Positions 30,761 through 42,900 of a stretch of 64,000 nt of DNA are shown one piece after another. The first letter of the stretch is position 1. The number at the start of each line of letters is the position of its first letter. The translations under genes and the position numbers were made by a program. This stretch comes from Bicyclus anynana (taxonomy: Eukaryota > Arthropoda > Insecta > Lepidoptera > Nymphalidae): contig NC_069100.1 in the NCBI RefSeq assembly GCF_947172395.1, forward strand, positions 7,592,109 through 7,656,108, written 5' to 3'. The notes under the pieces were generated by a model, which was not told the DNA's origin, searched no databases, and saw only the letters and a program-made list of their open reading frames with translations.

Positions 30761-31145
30761 CATCAGAAATAAACAAGCAATGACGGCGGAGTAGTCTTAA
30801 GGTCGTACCTCATTAGAGACACTCGGGACCCGACCCGCACCGCCTCGTCCATTTTTAGTCGACAAGTGTGGACCACGGATGGCCGCGTTGTCACCAGTGA
30901 ACCTCGCGTGGTCAACGAATTTCCAAGTAGTATTTCACGCGAGACAAGCCATCATCGAGCTCCTCGCAAGCGAAGTGATCCGGTGATGGTACGGAATTGA
31001 TGTAGTGAGCGCACGCCCATACAAATCTATACGAAGAATACTTACTAACCACTCGAGACGAGGCGGTGCGAGTCGTGTACCGGGTGGCTCTAATGAGCTA
31101 CTATCTTAAGACTACTCCGCCGTCATTGCTTGTTTATTTCTGATG
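30761..31145. mobile_element. MITE with 41-bp perfect terminal inverted repeats
   Basis: 30761-30801 and 31105-31145 are exact reverse complements, and weaker complementarity extends to about 85 bp per arm. The 385-bp element is rich in ctcgtcc/cgcaccgcc-type phrases. A fragment of the same family lies at 51850-51990. No target duplication is evident. Confidence 0.8.
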
Positions 31146-31745
31146 TCTTTGGTCGCATGCTAGGCTTAAGGAAGCTCTCAACATTAAGGTAATCTGCTCC
31201 TGTAGGCGATGCGTACTAGGTAGATACAGAACCTTTCTGCTTGAATTTTTTCATCAATCCATTAATTAACACATTCCATCCTGAAATAAGGCAAATGGGG
31301 TCATCTGCATGTTTCTTCAACTACCATACTGACTATTACGCAAATGTTACCCTCTAGTCTCTAGAGGCACAATTGTATACAATCCGTGACCTCCCGTCAA
31401 GCATGCGCTTTCTATTCCGATAGCTCACACAGAATTAAAGAAAGTTAGAATTACCTAATGGGCTAATGGTCTGAGATCCGAATTAGGAACGATCTTTACC
31501 CATGGGTATATCCTATTAATCAGATAGGTGAGTATCTTTTCTAATTCAGACATTTCTAACCGTAACTGTAACCTACCTACTTATGTTGTGATTTTATACC
31601 ATATCACTAAAGAAATTTGATCAGATTTAGTTTGAACGGAATCTATCCAATTTCAGAACAAACCGACATCACAGGCATGCATGCAATTTCTAGATTCTAC
31701 TGGTCAGCAGCAAGTGTTTACTATAGTTTAAAAAACTAAAAAATA
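31146..31745. other. no recognisable feature
   Basis: Non-coding, no repeat recognised. Confidence 0.4.
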
Positions 31746-31749
31746 CGCT

Positions 31750-31862
31750 TGATACCCACATCATGGGTGTGCATTTCAAATAGGCTGTCCGCCATATTGC
31801 ATTTAAGTCACGTGACTATTTTTTTCGTATTCCTGACAGCAAACCCTTTCATTTCTAATCTA
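31750..31862 (-). repeat. interspersed repeat E, inverted fragment
   Basis: ggctgtccgccatattgcat and ctgacagcaaaccctttcat are the reverse complement of the 28740-28830 sequence with some change. Confidence 0.6.
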
Positions 31863-31887
31863 TGGGTACCTACTTATCTATATCTAC

Positions 31888-32052
31888 ACAAATACTATAA
31901 AGTGGTAACTGGATTTACTAAACCGATTTTGAAAATTCTTTTACTACTACAAAGCGTTATTTGTGAGTGTCAGATATATTGTGTATTTTATCCCCGTATT
32001 ATGCTCACGGGTCGGGAACTACGCGGGCGATAACGCCGGGCGTCGGTTACTA
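31888..32052 (+). repeat. Helitron-b family copy, diverged
   Basis: Follows the order of the good copy at 49617-49808: atactataaagtgg, ccgattttgaaaattctttt, ttatccccgtatta, gggaactacgcggg, ggcgtcgg. The CTAG end is lost. Confidence 0.55.
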
Positions 32053-32104
32053 TTAAAAAAAATGTAAAATTACCTTTAATATTATGTGTCTCTTACATTA
32101 TGAA

Positions 32105-32381
32105 TCAGTGGTAGCCCGGTGGATATAACCTCTACCTCCGATTCCGGAGAGCTTAGGTTCGAATCTGGTCCGGGGCATGCACCTTCAACTTTTAAGTTAT
32201 GTGCATTTTAAGAAATTAAATATCACGTGTCAAAACGGTGAAGGAAAAACATTGTGAGGAAACCCGCACACCTGAGAATTTTCATGATTCTTTACAGTAG
32301 TGGACTATTGGCCTGACCCCTCTCATTCTGAGCGGAGACAAGTGCTCAACAGTGAGCCGAATATGGGTTGATGATGATGAA
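32105..32381 (+). repeat. SINE-A copy
   Basis: cagtggtagcccggtggata head, B-box-like ggttcgaatctgg, family body with a loss near 32293, ending cgaatatgggttgatgatga. It lies only about 20 bases upstream of the RR exon acceptor. Confidence 0.85.
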
Positions 32382-32405
32382 TGACATTATACTTTTTTTT
32401 TACAG

Positions 32406-32612
32406 CTCCACTACGCAGCAAACTACGATTTTGGCTACCGAGTTCACGATAAAGACAGTGGAAACTACTTCGGCCATAGAGAAGCTAAACAAGGGAAATC
32501 CACCAAAGGAACCTACCACGTCCTCTTGCCAGACGGTAGGATGCAACTGGTCAACTACTCCGCTGGTCCTTCGGGATTCCACGCTGACATAAGTTATGAC
32601 CACATGCAATAG
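32406..32612 (+). CDS. chitin-binding RR-type cuticle protein, terminal exon
   Basis: After a T-rich tract and cag at 32403-32405, an open frame of 68 codons runs to TAG 32610-32612. It encodes a Rebers-Riddiford (chitin_bind_4) domain: YDFGYRVHDKDSGNYFGH, then GTYHVLLPDGRMQLVNYSA and GFHADISY. The spacing of aromatic residues, the PDG turn and the Gly-Phe end fit the RR consensus, closer to RR-2. Such domains bind chitin in cuticle. The exon begins on a codon boundary (phase 0) and has no start codon, so it needs an upstream exon. The only candidate on this strand is the 25077-27320 exon. If joined, the protein would have about 816 aa with the RR domain at its C-terminus. Confidence 0.85.
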   Translation, partial: LHYAANYDFGYRVHDKDSGNYFGHREAKQGKSTKGTYHVLLPDGRMQLVNYSAGPSGFHADISYDHMQ

Positions 32613-34059
32613 ACAACATTGTATTTTTAATCGTTCCTCTGCTATCGCGTTAACTTTTTTTTTGCTTGGCATCTCTATCCTCTCTGGTTTTTGTCAGAGA
32701 GGATACAGATACAGAAGGGAATACCTTACTGGCATTACTTAAATGGAGTTTTAGCGGGAAAATTGTAGAAAATAGATGAAGCTCTTAGCTGTCGTTTTAT
32801 TTTCATTGATTTGCTGCAATTTAGAGTTTTATTGTATAAAGTAGAATGCATTTTATTCAATATAGTTTTCTAACTGCACAAGTGAAGTGGAAGTTGAGCG
32901 ACAGTGTTTAATTCGATTTTTTGCTGGACTCAAAAGTTTTGGTAAGGATGCCTTACAAGCATTATAATATGACTTAACTTAGGACCAACTGACGGACAAC
33001 GACAGCCGATGTAAACTCGTATATTATGATATGAATACATGGCTGTGCGTTGTAATACCTTTGCCTTTTCCTTATAGGAAAAGCTAATAAATATAGCTAA
33101 AAAAGTAAAAAAATATTGACATGGAAGTGTGTGAAAATTGAAAATTGATCCAAAGCTTATCGGCTACCTATTCAATTCTGCTCGAGATTTTGTAATTTAT
33201 ATCTATCCAGTAAATATTACCTAGTCGTTTTATGCACTCCCATAATAAAACAATTAACAATTACGGATGGTAGAGTAAAAAGTCCTATATTAGTCAATTA
33301 AATTAGTTTTATTTAAATAATTATAATTATGTGAAATTAAAATCTAATAATTATGTTGAGTATTTATTTCTTTTTGTAAAATTAAAAACGAACGCGACGA
33401 AAAATAGGCGGGAATACAAAAATGCTGTAATAAACTGTTCATGATTTCATTGTTAAGGTGACAACCTAAATGCAAATAAAACACAAACATAATGAAAATT
33501 TATTACCAAGAAGAATAAATAATACACGTAAGTATCCATAATAATAATTATGTACAGGAAGTTAGGTTAAATGTTATTATATTTCGACTTATTAACTACT
33601 GTTATTGTAATATGTACTTAATTATTTTACGAATTTAAATTACTCAATACAAATACATACTAAGGTACCTACTTATGAAATAAATTATAAATCTTGTATA
33701 TAATAAATTAGTTATAATAGTATACAAGTAAAAATATATTAATATGTATAATAAATACTTAATTTATTTATTAAGTAAAAATAAAATATTAAAATTACAA
33801 TAACTTTTGTCTCATTACCGTGTCGCTGCACACAGACCTCACTATAAAATGGCACATAAAAGAAAATGTAACCAAAATATATAGCATTTTTCCCGCCAAT
33901 GTGACAAAAGTGAAACTTAGAAAGCCGGTGTAATGTAGGTAATTTGACATGACATTACTGTTATTACAACTTGCATACCTACTTAAGTTGCATAAATTAG
34001 TTACGCAATTAAGAGGGTACATTATTAGTTTTTAAAGGTTAGTAAGTGCCTACATAAGA
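32613..34059. other. intergenic AT-rich DNA, nothing recognised
   Basis: The first part is presumably the 3' untranslated region of the RR exon (an AATAAA near 33088). No coding or recognised repeat follows up to the SINE-A copy. Confidence 0.4.
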
Positions 34060-34369
34060 GCCGTGATAGCCCAGTGGATATGACCTTTGCCTCCGATTCT
34101 GGAGGGTGTGGGTTCGAATCTGGTCCGGGGCATGCACCTCCAACTTTTCAGTTGTGTGCATTTTAAGAAATTAAATATCACGTGTCTCAAACGGTGAAGG
34201 AAAACATCGTGAGGAAACCTGTACACCAGAGAATTTCTTAATTCTCTGCGTGTGTGAAGTCTGCCAATACGCATTGGGCCAGCGTGGTGGACTATTGGCC
34301 TAACCCCTCTCATTCTGAGAGGAGACTCGAGCTCAGCAGTGAGCCGAATATGGGTTGATAATGATGATG
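34060..34369 (+). repeat. full-length SINE-A copy, reference copy
   Basis: The best-preserved copy: gccgtgatagcccagtggat (A box), gggttcgaatctggtcc (B box), then the body, ctctcattctgagaggagac and the gatgatgatg-type tail. Confidence 0.9.
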
Positions 34370-34399
34370 TAGGTATAGGTTTTTTATGATATTTTAGTT

Positions 34400-34565
34400 G
34401 AGCACTTTTCTGACATAAAAACTTTTTGCCAAGATTTAAAGAACTACCGTCCGTTTTTAGACGGATGATAAAGGTTTTATATTACATTAGAGCACATGTG
34501 CGTAATGAGATACATTACGATATTGAAATTGGTGAAATAAGCGATACTTTACGAGCAAATGTGTT
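34400..34565 (+). repeat. interspersed repeat F, partial copy
   Basis: gtgcgtaatgagatacatta and cgatattgaaattggt recur at about 42375-42440 in the same order. Non-coding. Confidence 0.6.
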
Positions 34566-34740
34566 ATAAATTATAATACTGTATGAATTTTTTAAAAAGA
34601 GCAACTGTTGAGTTTCTTGTCGGTTTCTTCTCAGTAGAACCTGCCTTAAGAACTAGTGGTAGAATCTTTACCAATAGTCAACTGACGTATAAAAAGTGCT
34701 TGTAAACTGAGCCTACTTGAAATAAATGAATTTTTGAATT
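34565..34740 (+). repeat. non-LTR retrotransposon 3' end
   Basis: Second copy of the 3310-3495 sequence: gagcaactgttgagtttctt, gtggtagaatctttacc, aaagtgcttgtaaactgagc, then a T/A-rich tail. Confidence 0.7.
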
Positions 34741-35585
34741 TTGGTTTTACAAGACAGAGTTCCTTGGTTCAGTAAGGTAGAGTCTTAATCGACAGGGATT
34801 TTTAAATAAAACATTATTTGCATTTATTATGCTTTATTTTCTAAACGAAGAGATTTTAATACATTTATTTTTTTAATCAGTTACAGACATTCATTATATA
34901 CTCCGAATTTACGTTTATACCGTTTATATAATATCTTATCCAGTAACTTACATCAATAGGTATTTAATATAACATGTTCTGTGAGTTAAATATTAACATA
35001 TTTATTTTTAACAAAGATTAATATTTTTGTTTATATTATACGTAAGAATCACCAAAATACTAATAGACCGAACTTTCTATGTGGTTTCGAATCACGAGTT
35101 CCTGGGATCGAGTCCTAGGTGGCTAGGTTAGGCTGTGAAGAACTGAGCTTTTTTTTGTTCTAAGAAATTTTCAGTAAAAAATCCTAGCCCAGAGTTTAAA
35201 AGATAAAAGGTGGTGTGACACTTACACCCTGTGCCTTGAAAAGCAAGTTATGGCGTCGATCCCAGTAAATAAAGTATTATCATTAACATCATAATAATGA
35301 TAATTGAGTCGAATATCATCCGCCTACCTGCATCAGAGCAGCACGGTGGGTATAAACTCCATTTAAAGAGGCTGATGAATCCAGCGGTACTACAAAATTA
35401 ACAAAATAAACCCTTTGAGATAAACCCTAGTCTTTCTTTCTCTAGTCACACTCTGAGCTACATATTACAGCATTTATATTTGCGACCATATTATATATAA
35501 ACCAGACACATTTTTCTTACAAAAACCATGAACTAGATCAAAGGCAACTAATACAGTTAAATTAAGCACAAAATAAGCTTTTATC
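34741..35585. other. mostly unassigned; a tRNA-like phrase near 35085
   Basis: cctgggatcgagtcctaggt near 35101 resembles a B box and is followed by a conserved-looking body (cagagtttaaaagataaaag), perhaps a further SINE family with one copy here. Otherwise nothing recognised. Confidence 0.3.
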
Positions 35586-35587
35586 TA

Positions 35588-35958
35588 TACTTACAATTAT
35601 AATAAATCTGTAGAGGTCAATTCTGTACATGAAATATATTTCCAAAATAACTATCAGAGGGTGATTAGTGATCGATACTGATGCCAAAAATACAATCAGT
35701 AAAATTTTCGTCTGTCTGTATGTTCGTTATAAAAACAAAAACTACTTGACGGATTTAAACGAAACTTGGTACAATTATTCTTCATACTCCTGGGCAGGTT
35801 ATAGTATACTATTCTTCACGCTACGATCAATAGGAGCAGAGCAGTGAAGAGAAATGTTGGGAAAACGGGAGAAGTTACTCCATTTTTACAGCGATACTAC
35901 TGTAAGGGCTGGATTAAAGAGGTCTGACGAAGACGAAGTCGTGGGCGTTTGCTAGGTT
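35588..35958 (+). mobile_element. Helitron-c family copy
   Basis: Begins tatacttacaattataataa and gtagaggtcaattctgtaca. Has cctgggcaggttatagtata and aatgttgggaaaacgggag. Ends gacgaagtcgtgggcgtttg, then ctag. Related copies at 42460-42824 (+) and 58920-59475 (-). The CTAG terminus and Lep1-like hairpin suggest the same Helitron machinery. No coding. Confidence 0.7.
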
Positions 35959-36380
35959 GACATATTAGACGACTAAAGATGAGGGTATTTTTATAACATT
36001 AATTAAATGTTTATATCTGGCAACCCCACAGTTGCAGCGTGAAAACAGGAAACCTTTACGTTTTCAATTCTTTAGAGTTGTATTCTTTTCAATAGTTTAC
36101 GATTTTTTGCTAATTAAGCAAAGAGGTAAGTAGATTAAATAAATTTAATCATTTATAATACATACTAACACAATCGACTAACTCTAATTACCAAGTCAAC
36201 ATACATAAATATAAGACTAAAAACTAGAGGAAAAAAATAATATTTAATTAGAATATACTTAAAATTATTACTGCACGCTTCAACGACATATTACCAGTAT
36301 ATCTGAGATGACACATTAGAAGATCGCTTCTTAGCGATAAGGCCGCCTTTTGTATCTGTGTGACTATTTATTATATATAT
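35959..36380. other. no recognisable feature
   Basis: AT-rich, non-coding. Confidence 0.4.
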
Positions 36381-36651
36381 TTTTTTTATTCTTAACAAGT
36401 TAGCCGTTGACTACGATCTCATCTGATGGTAAGTGATGATGCAATGTAAGATGGAACTAACTTGTTAGGAGAATGAAGATAAATCGCTTGGCGGTACGGC
36501 ATTGCCGGTAGGGTGGTACCGAGCCACGGCCGAAGCCTCCTACCAGCCAGACCTAGACCAATTAAGTAAACCTCAATCGGCCCAGCTGGAGATCGAACCC
36601 AGGACGTCCTTTTTGTAAATCCACCGCGCATACTACTGCGTTGGAAGCCGT
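36381..36651 (-). repeat. SINE-B copy
   Basis: Tail T run at the left, head at the right (on the minus strand: cagtagtatgcgcggtggat and B-box-like gggttcgatctcc). Some internal loss. Confidence 0.85.
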
Positions 36652-36816
36652 CAAATATTTTTTTTTTGTATTCATAAATTGTGGTGTACAATAAAGAGTC
36701 ACTTCATTTCATATTGTGGACAGAATTACATTTTATATAATTGATTAAAAAAAATGCGGTTTCCAAAATATTTTTATTTTAGGTTTTAAGCCCTAAATTT
36801 ATTTTATGTTGTTTGT

Positions 36817-36930
36817 TCTTTACATGTTAGCCCTTGATTAGCACAATCTCACCTGACGGTAAGTGATGATGTAATCTAAGATGGCAGCGGGCTAACTTGT
36901 TAGGAGTAGGTATCCACACCCCTTTATCAC
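36817..36930 (-). repeat. SINE-B 3' fragment
   Basis: gttagcccttgattagcaca and gcagcgggctaacttgttag match the reversed 3' end of the family; the rest is missing. Confidence 0.7.
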
Positions 36931-37149
36931 TCGGAATAAAGGCCCAAAATTGGGACATGTCCTTTGTCTATTTCCCCTCACGAGATTATCTCATTGGTCG
37001 CACGTTAGCACTAATGGTGTGCATGTTAGATCTATAAGGGATACATGGCGAAATAATAAACTCACAAAGAGATCTACTCATATAGCTTTCCAAGCCAAAC
37101 TGTCTTCAGTAAATAGAATATCTATATCTCATACATACAGACTCCGTTA

Positions 37150-37720
37150 ATAATAAAATTTAAAACTAAACAAATATTAATCTATGCTAATATTTAAAGG
37201 TAAAGTTTATTAGTTTGTAATATCTGAATCTACTACACCGATATTGAAAATTATTTTACTAAGAGAAAGCTACATTTTCACCGAGTAACACAGAATATAC
37301 AGAATATCTATACCTCATACGTACAGACTCAGTAATAATTTAAAACTAAACAAATATTAATTTATGCTAATATTCAAAGGTAAAGTTTTGTTACTTTGTA
37401 ATGACTGAATCTACTACACCGATAATGAAAATTATTTTACTAATAGAAAGCTACATTTTCTCCGAGTAACATAGACACATAGACTATACTTTGACCCCAA
37501 CGGGAACAGAAACTACTTGGAGTATCTGCAAGTATATTATATAGAATATTTATACCACATACATACAGACTACGTAATTATGAAATTTAAAGAACACATA
37601 ATATCAATCTACACTAATTATAGAGATAAAATTTACGAATTAGTGACATCTGATGAATCTACTACACCGATATTGAAAATTATTTTACCAATATAAAGAT
37701 ACATCAAGTAACATAGACTA
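37150..37720 (+). repeat. tandem copies of a Helitron-b-like unit, about four
   Basis: The phrase gaatctactacaccgatatt followed by gaaaattattttac recurs at about 37227, 37408 and 37655, preceded each time by aaaggtaaagttt-like or aatctatgctaata phrases, at intervals of roughly 180-250 bases. Confidence 0.65.
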
Positions 37721-37722
37721 TA

Positions 37723-38247
37723 CAGGGTGCTCGGGAGTATTTTCCATAACTTCAAGGTGTTGACAAGTCCTCGTATAGCAGCCGAACTGCATAACTATTT
37801 TTTTTAAACTAAAAATTTAACTAACTGCATAACTATTTTTTTTAATTAAAAAGAACTTTTCATGTTTTCATACAAATAATTCCGGCTATACATGCATATT
37901 CGGAATTATTTGGATAGACACACGCCTTTAGGTAAAATGAAAAGAATTTTTTTTTATTCAATGACAAGCTAAGATGATGATGACAGTACTAGACAACATA
38001 GACGAGAGCGACGAGATAGTTGCAACTGGCACTAGTACATCGTGATATTTATCAATTAATAAGTTTCACTACATCATTATTATAAGTATGCGTATAAGGG
38101 ACACATTTCATGATGTATTTACAAAAGAAATATTATTTACTCCGAAAATATTCATTTTAGAAATCATGTTCCTTGGACATATTTAATTAATTTTTCTTAA
38201 AGAAAACCCTAACACTACAGTTACGGGAAATACTCCCGAGCATCCTG
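37723..38247. mobile_element. mariner-like non-autonomous element, TA duplication
   Basis: The inverted ends (left begins cagggtgctcgggagtattt, right is its near complement aaatactcccgagcatcctg) match over about 29 bp with a few changes, and are flanked by TA. The interior is AT-rich without transposase. An isolated end of the same family lies near 12550. Confidence 0.65.
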
Positions 38248-39034
38248 TATATATTATCGAACGGGAACGGGGGAACTACACGGGTGAAACGTGGGATGTT
38301 AGTATAATATATAGAAAAGGATGTTATGGTCAATTTCAGGCCAGGTCTATGTACTATATATACCATTATTAAAAAATACATTTTATTAATAATAGAATAA
38401 ATAAGAACAAAATGAATATTTTTATGAAGTGCGCGCAAGATAAGTTTGCGCGTGGCAAAAATCGGTACTAATCAAAAGTGCCGCCATCTTGTTGTCTATC
38501 TCTATCTATCTCTTGGCGGGTAAAAGAGACCACTAACGCTGGCAACATAATGCACTGCCAGTCGCGTGCAGACTTATCTTGCACGCACTCTATTACCATT
38601 GGCCATTTGACAAATGGCACTTTCGACGGAAATCGTCAAAATAAAATCAATCCGCCATTTTTACCTGTATCACAGGCGCTAATAAAGTCCTTTACATGAT
38701 AAAAGTCCACCAGACGCGGCGCTAATGTTTTAATGGCACTCATTGTCGTTTGGTAATGGCAGTCTTATTTTCATTTGTGTAAGGCGCTGTCAATTTTAGT
38801 TCAGATTTTGGCCGCGGGACATCTTTCATGAAAAGAACTCTACCTTCAGTTTGACCGCGCAGTTTTAAATGTACAGTTTTATCTAATCGAAATTCCAATT
38901 AAAATCATTAGAAAAAACTGGTCAGTTAAATTCTTTGATTTAACTGAACAGTTAAAACTACATTTCTGTAGCACTTCCCTGGGAGAATAAATATATTTTT
39001 TTAAAGGAATATTCGCCATGTATTTTTTAAATAA
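38248..39034. other. no gene recognised; GC-richer patch at 38470-38830
   Basis: 38470-38830 is less AT-rich than its surroundings and lacks known repeats (cttgcacgcactctattacc; ccaccagacgcggcgctaat). It could be unannotated repeat or regulatory DNA. No coding exon is supported. Confidence 0.3.
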
Positions 39035-39180
39035 TATGACCAATATTCCTATTCTCCTCCAACTAGTCGGGAAAGACTGCATTAAGAGTGGATACGACAA
39101 TAGACCAACGGGGCGGGAATCGAACCACCACCCCTCTGTAATGAGTCCGATCGCTCTTACCGTTGAGCTATTGAGGCTCT
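39035..39180 (-). repeat. SINE-C copy
   Basis: The reverse complement starts agcctcaatagctcaacgg, with B-box-like ggttcgattcccgcc, then ttgtcgtatccac and ccgactagttggaggag. Confidence 0.8.
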
Positions 39181-39283
39181 AACAAAATAAAATTAAAAGT
39201 GAACTCTTAAATTTGAATAATCAAAAATATACTCAGAGGCCTAATTATCTGCCCAATTAATCTACTCGCGTCATATCAAAGAG

Positions 39284-39550
39284 CGTTTTTGAACTTTGTA
39301 TTTGTGAGTACGACACTCCATCTGCCTATTATTGATTAATCTGTGATCAATACATACATAATTATTAATAAAAAATTCAAAATCACTCTTGTCTCTTTAC
39401 ACAATACTACAACACAATCAACTTTTTTTAAATTTTTGTCTGTCTTGACTGTTTTTCTGTTTGGCCAGGCTAATCTGTGGAACGGCTGGACAAAGTTCAA
39501 GTAAAATGTTTATTACATTTTATCTCACAAAATTAATTTTATTAGTAAAA
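39284..39550 (+). repeat. interspersed repeat F, long copy
   Basis: Parallel to 41990-42276: gtacgacactccatctgcct, ttaatctgtgatcaatac, ggccaggctaatctgtggaa, aaaatgtttattacatttt. Lies just downstream of FBXO28; the related copy is in an FBXO28 intron. Confidence 0.75.
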
Positions 39551-39949
39551 TGGCGGATAATTGTGCCACTGACTCAGACCAATTATTGTATAGGACCTGC
39601 CTCGCTAGACGTTACTTTTCTGTCAAAGTATATGATCAACGATCTAATGCGATTATAAAAACTGTCTCTATAGAATCGATGTTAAATGGTTGTAATCGTG
39701 TTCGTCGGTTAAAGAGCTCCGTAAAAATACATTTTTGTGTAACTGAATTGTGTAAAAAACGGGCAAAAACTTCTAGTTTCGTATCAGATAGATACCAAAT
39801 CTAAGCTCATTTTCCTCAGAAAATGACACAATTTTGTTCGTGACTATGTGTGCGATACAGGTCCTTCTATAATTGGTCTGAGGCCACTGAGTATAGTTTG
39901 GTATAGCTTGTACACAGACCAGGCCTGGGCTCCATATGTCGACCATCAT

Positions 39950-42900
39950 TTAATCAAGTTTCGCTTTCTTTGCCTCAGTATCCTGTTTCTTCGGTTTTGG
40001 GCTCTGGAGGCGTCGCTTCAGCTTCCCATCAAAGTTTTTGGCCATGTTTCCCAAGCTTGACAGCTGTTGGATTTTGTTGGTCGCCCAATATATGTTTGCC
40101 AGCATTGAGTCGTCAATTGTCATGTCCAAATTCGAATCCATGTCTTCTGAAAGACTGGGGACTTTCATACGCGGCTTGCGTGGCTTCATGTTCGGCGTTG
40201 CTGTAAAATAAAAATTAAACATGTAAATATGCATCTATACACAGTGGCGTGCACTATCTTTTTCGAATAGCCAAAAAGTCAAAATTCATTTATTTCAATT
40301 AGGCTTAGTATACAAGCACTTTTGAAAGGTCAAGATTATGTCATAATTTAATGGTGGTATTAAAAAAGATTGATTCGTTTTTGAATTTTGTATTTGTGAG
40401 TTTTCGACTATTATTAGTCGAAAACTTAAAACTAAAGTTACGAGGGTTCCAAACGCGCCTTGGTCCGAGAAGAGCCCACAACAAACTCAAACATTTGACG
40501 TGACAACGTCTTATAATTCGATGGAGTCGGCTGCACGCTCGAAGAAAATGACGTCATGCGTCGTTCGCTCACTCTAGGGTTGCCAACTTTTTTTACAAGA
40601 AATATAGTATATTTTGGTCTATGAAGTTTATTAAACAGTATTTTAGAAAAACGAACATTTTCTTTAGAACAATGCAACCGTTCTAACGTTCAACTATCGT
40701 CAGTAAGCCGACTTTACAGACGACCGATTTTTTTTTGTTCATGAATTTCGGCGCGATACTAGTCCTTACGAATTACTCTGAGAGACAGACAGACGAAACG
40801 AAACTTGGCGAAACTTTAAGAATTCCTCGTTAGTATGGGAACCTAAAATTGGGTTTTTATATATTATGTAAACAATGAAATTACCTTTAGTTTGGTTCTT
40901 TTTAGACGTGCCGATGGGCAGCACGGACAGGTCCAACTTGATTTGACTTCCAAAATTGCGGAGCGATTGAGATCCCGATGCAGCATCGCTCGATGCGCCT
41001 GGAACTGGATAATAATAAGAAAATTTCATAACCAATACCAAAGACAGGCGGGGATACTTACCACTATACTACCGTGATAGCCCAGTGGATATGACCTCTG
41101 CCTCCGACTCCGGAGGGCGTAGGTTCGAATCCGGCCCGGGGCATGCACCTCCAACTTTTCAGTTGTGTGCATTTTAAGAAATTAAATATCACGTTTCTCA
41201 AACGGTGAAGGAAAACATCGTGAGGAAACCTGCACATCAGATAATTTTCTTAATTTTCTGCGTGTGTGAAGCCAGCGTGGTGGACCTTACCTAACCCCTC
41301 TCATTCTGAGAGGAGACTCGAGCTCAGCAGTGAGCCGAATATAGAATAGAATAGAATAGAATATATCTTTATTTGTCCACACACGAGTAATAAAATAAAA
41401 TAAAATAAACAAACAGAACATACAAATATCTGGTCGTGGACAAAACAGGTATCCACCTCAGCACAATGCCACAGCGAGCTGTGGCGCTGGTTTTCAGGTG
41501 AAACCTTGTGAGTTCACGGACGTGTCTACGTGACGTGTCTTAACTTAAAACTTATACATGAATACAAAGTAAAATAAAATAATGAAACAAGAACGAACAG
41601 AGTAATAAAATAACAAAATTAACATTTATGGGAAACTAAATTGATAAATATAAATATGGGTTGATAATGATGAATACCACAGAGTAACCAGAGTGAGTCT
41701 TTACAAACTGCGTGCTGAAGTCGGTGAAGCCAAAAAAAAAAACAAATGTCACGCGTCTCCTTGACATCTGCATATACAAACTTATTTAAAAATTTAACAC
41801 TAATAACAATTACGTAAATTAATATAACAATCAATAATTACCAATGCAAAAATACTCCATCTTATTTCTTTAGTTTTTGAGAACAGTTTTTAAAATACAT
41901 ATTTAAAAACATAAGACGCCATTTTTCTTGAATAACATTGAAAATTACAGATGCGACGCTTCGTGTCGTATTGACTCGAAAATGTATTCGTTTTTGAATT
42001 TTGTATTTGTGAGTACGACACTCCATCTGCCTATTTTGATTATTCTGTATTGATTAATCTGTGATCAATGCATACATAACTATTAATAAAAAAATTAAAA
42101 TAACTATTGTCTCAAATGCTTAAAGATATTTACACAATACTACAACACAATCAACATTTTTTTGATTTTTGTCTGTCTGTCTGTTTTCCTGTTTGGCCAG
42201 GCTAATCTGTGGAACGGCTGGGCAAAGTTTAAGTAAAATGTTTATTACATTTTCTCACAAAATTAATTTTATTAATTAAATGTTGACTTACAAACTTAAA
42301 AAGTCTTTGCTAAGATTTAAAAAAGTAGCGTTCGTTTTAGACGGATTATCATGATAAAAAGTGCGTTTTACATTACAATAACGCACAAGTGCGTAATGAG
42401 ATACATTACGATATTGAAATTGGTAAAATAAGGACACTTTACTAGCAAATGTGTTATCTATACTTATAATAAATTTGTAGAGGTCAATTCTGTACATGAA
42501 ATATATTTCCAAAATAACTATCAGGGGGTGATTAGTGATCGATACTGATGCCAAAAACGCAATCAGTAAAATTTTTGTCTGTCTATCAGTATATTCGTTA
42601 TAGAAACAAAAACTACTCGACGGATTTTGATGAAACTTGGAAATTATTCTTCACACTCCTGGGCAAGTTATAGTATACTTTCATCACGCTACGATCAGTA
42701 GGAGCAGAGCAGTGAAGGTAAATGTTGGGAAAACGGGAGAAGTTACTCCATTTTTACAGCGATACTACTGTAAGGGCTGGATTAAAGAGGTCTAAGGGCG
42801 GACGAAGTCGCGGGCTGCCGCTAGTAAATTGATATAACTCTCACCTGGAATAGCTTTCCCCCCAGCAGTCTGGTTGGTGTGGGACAGTGAGAGCTCGGTA

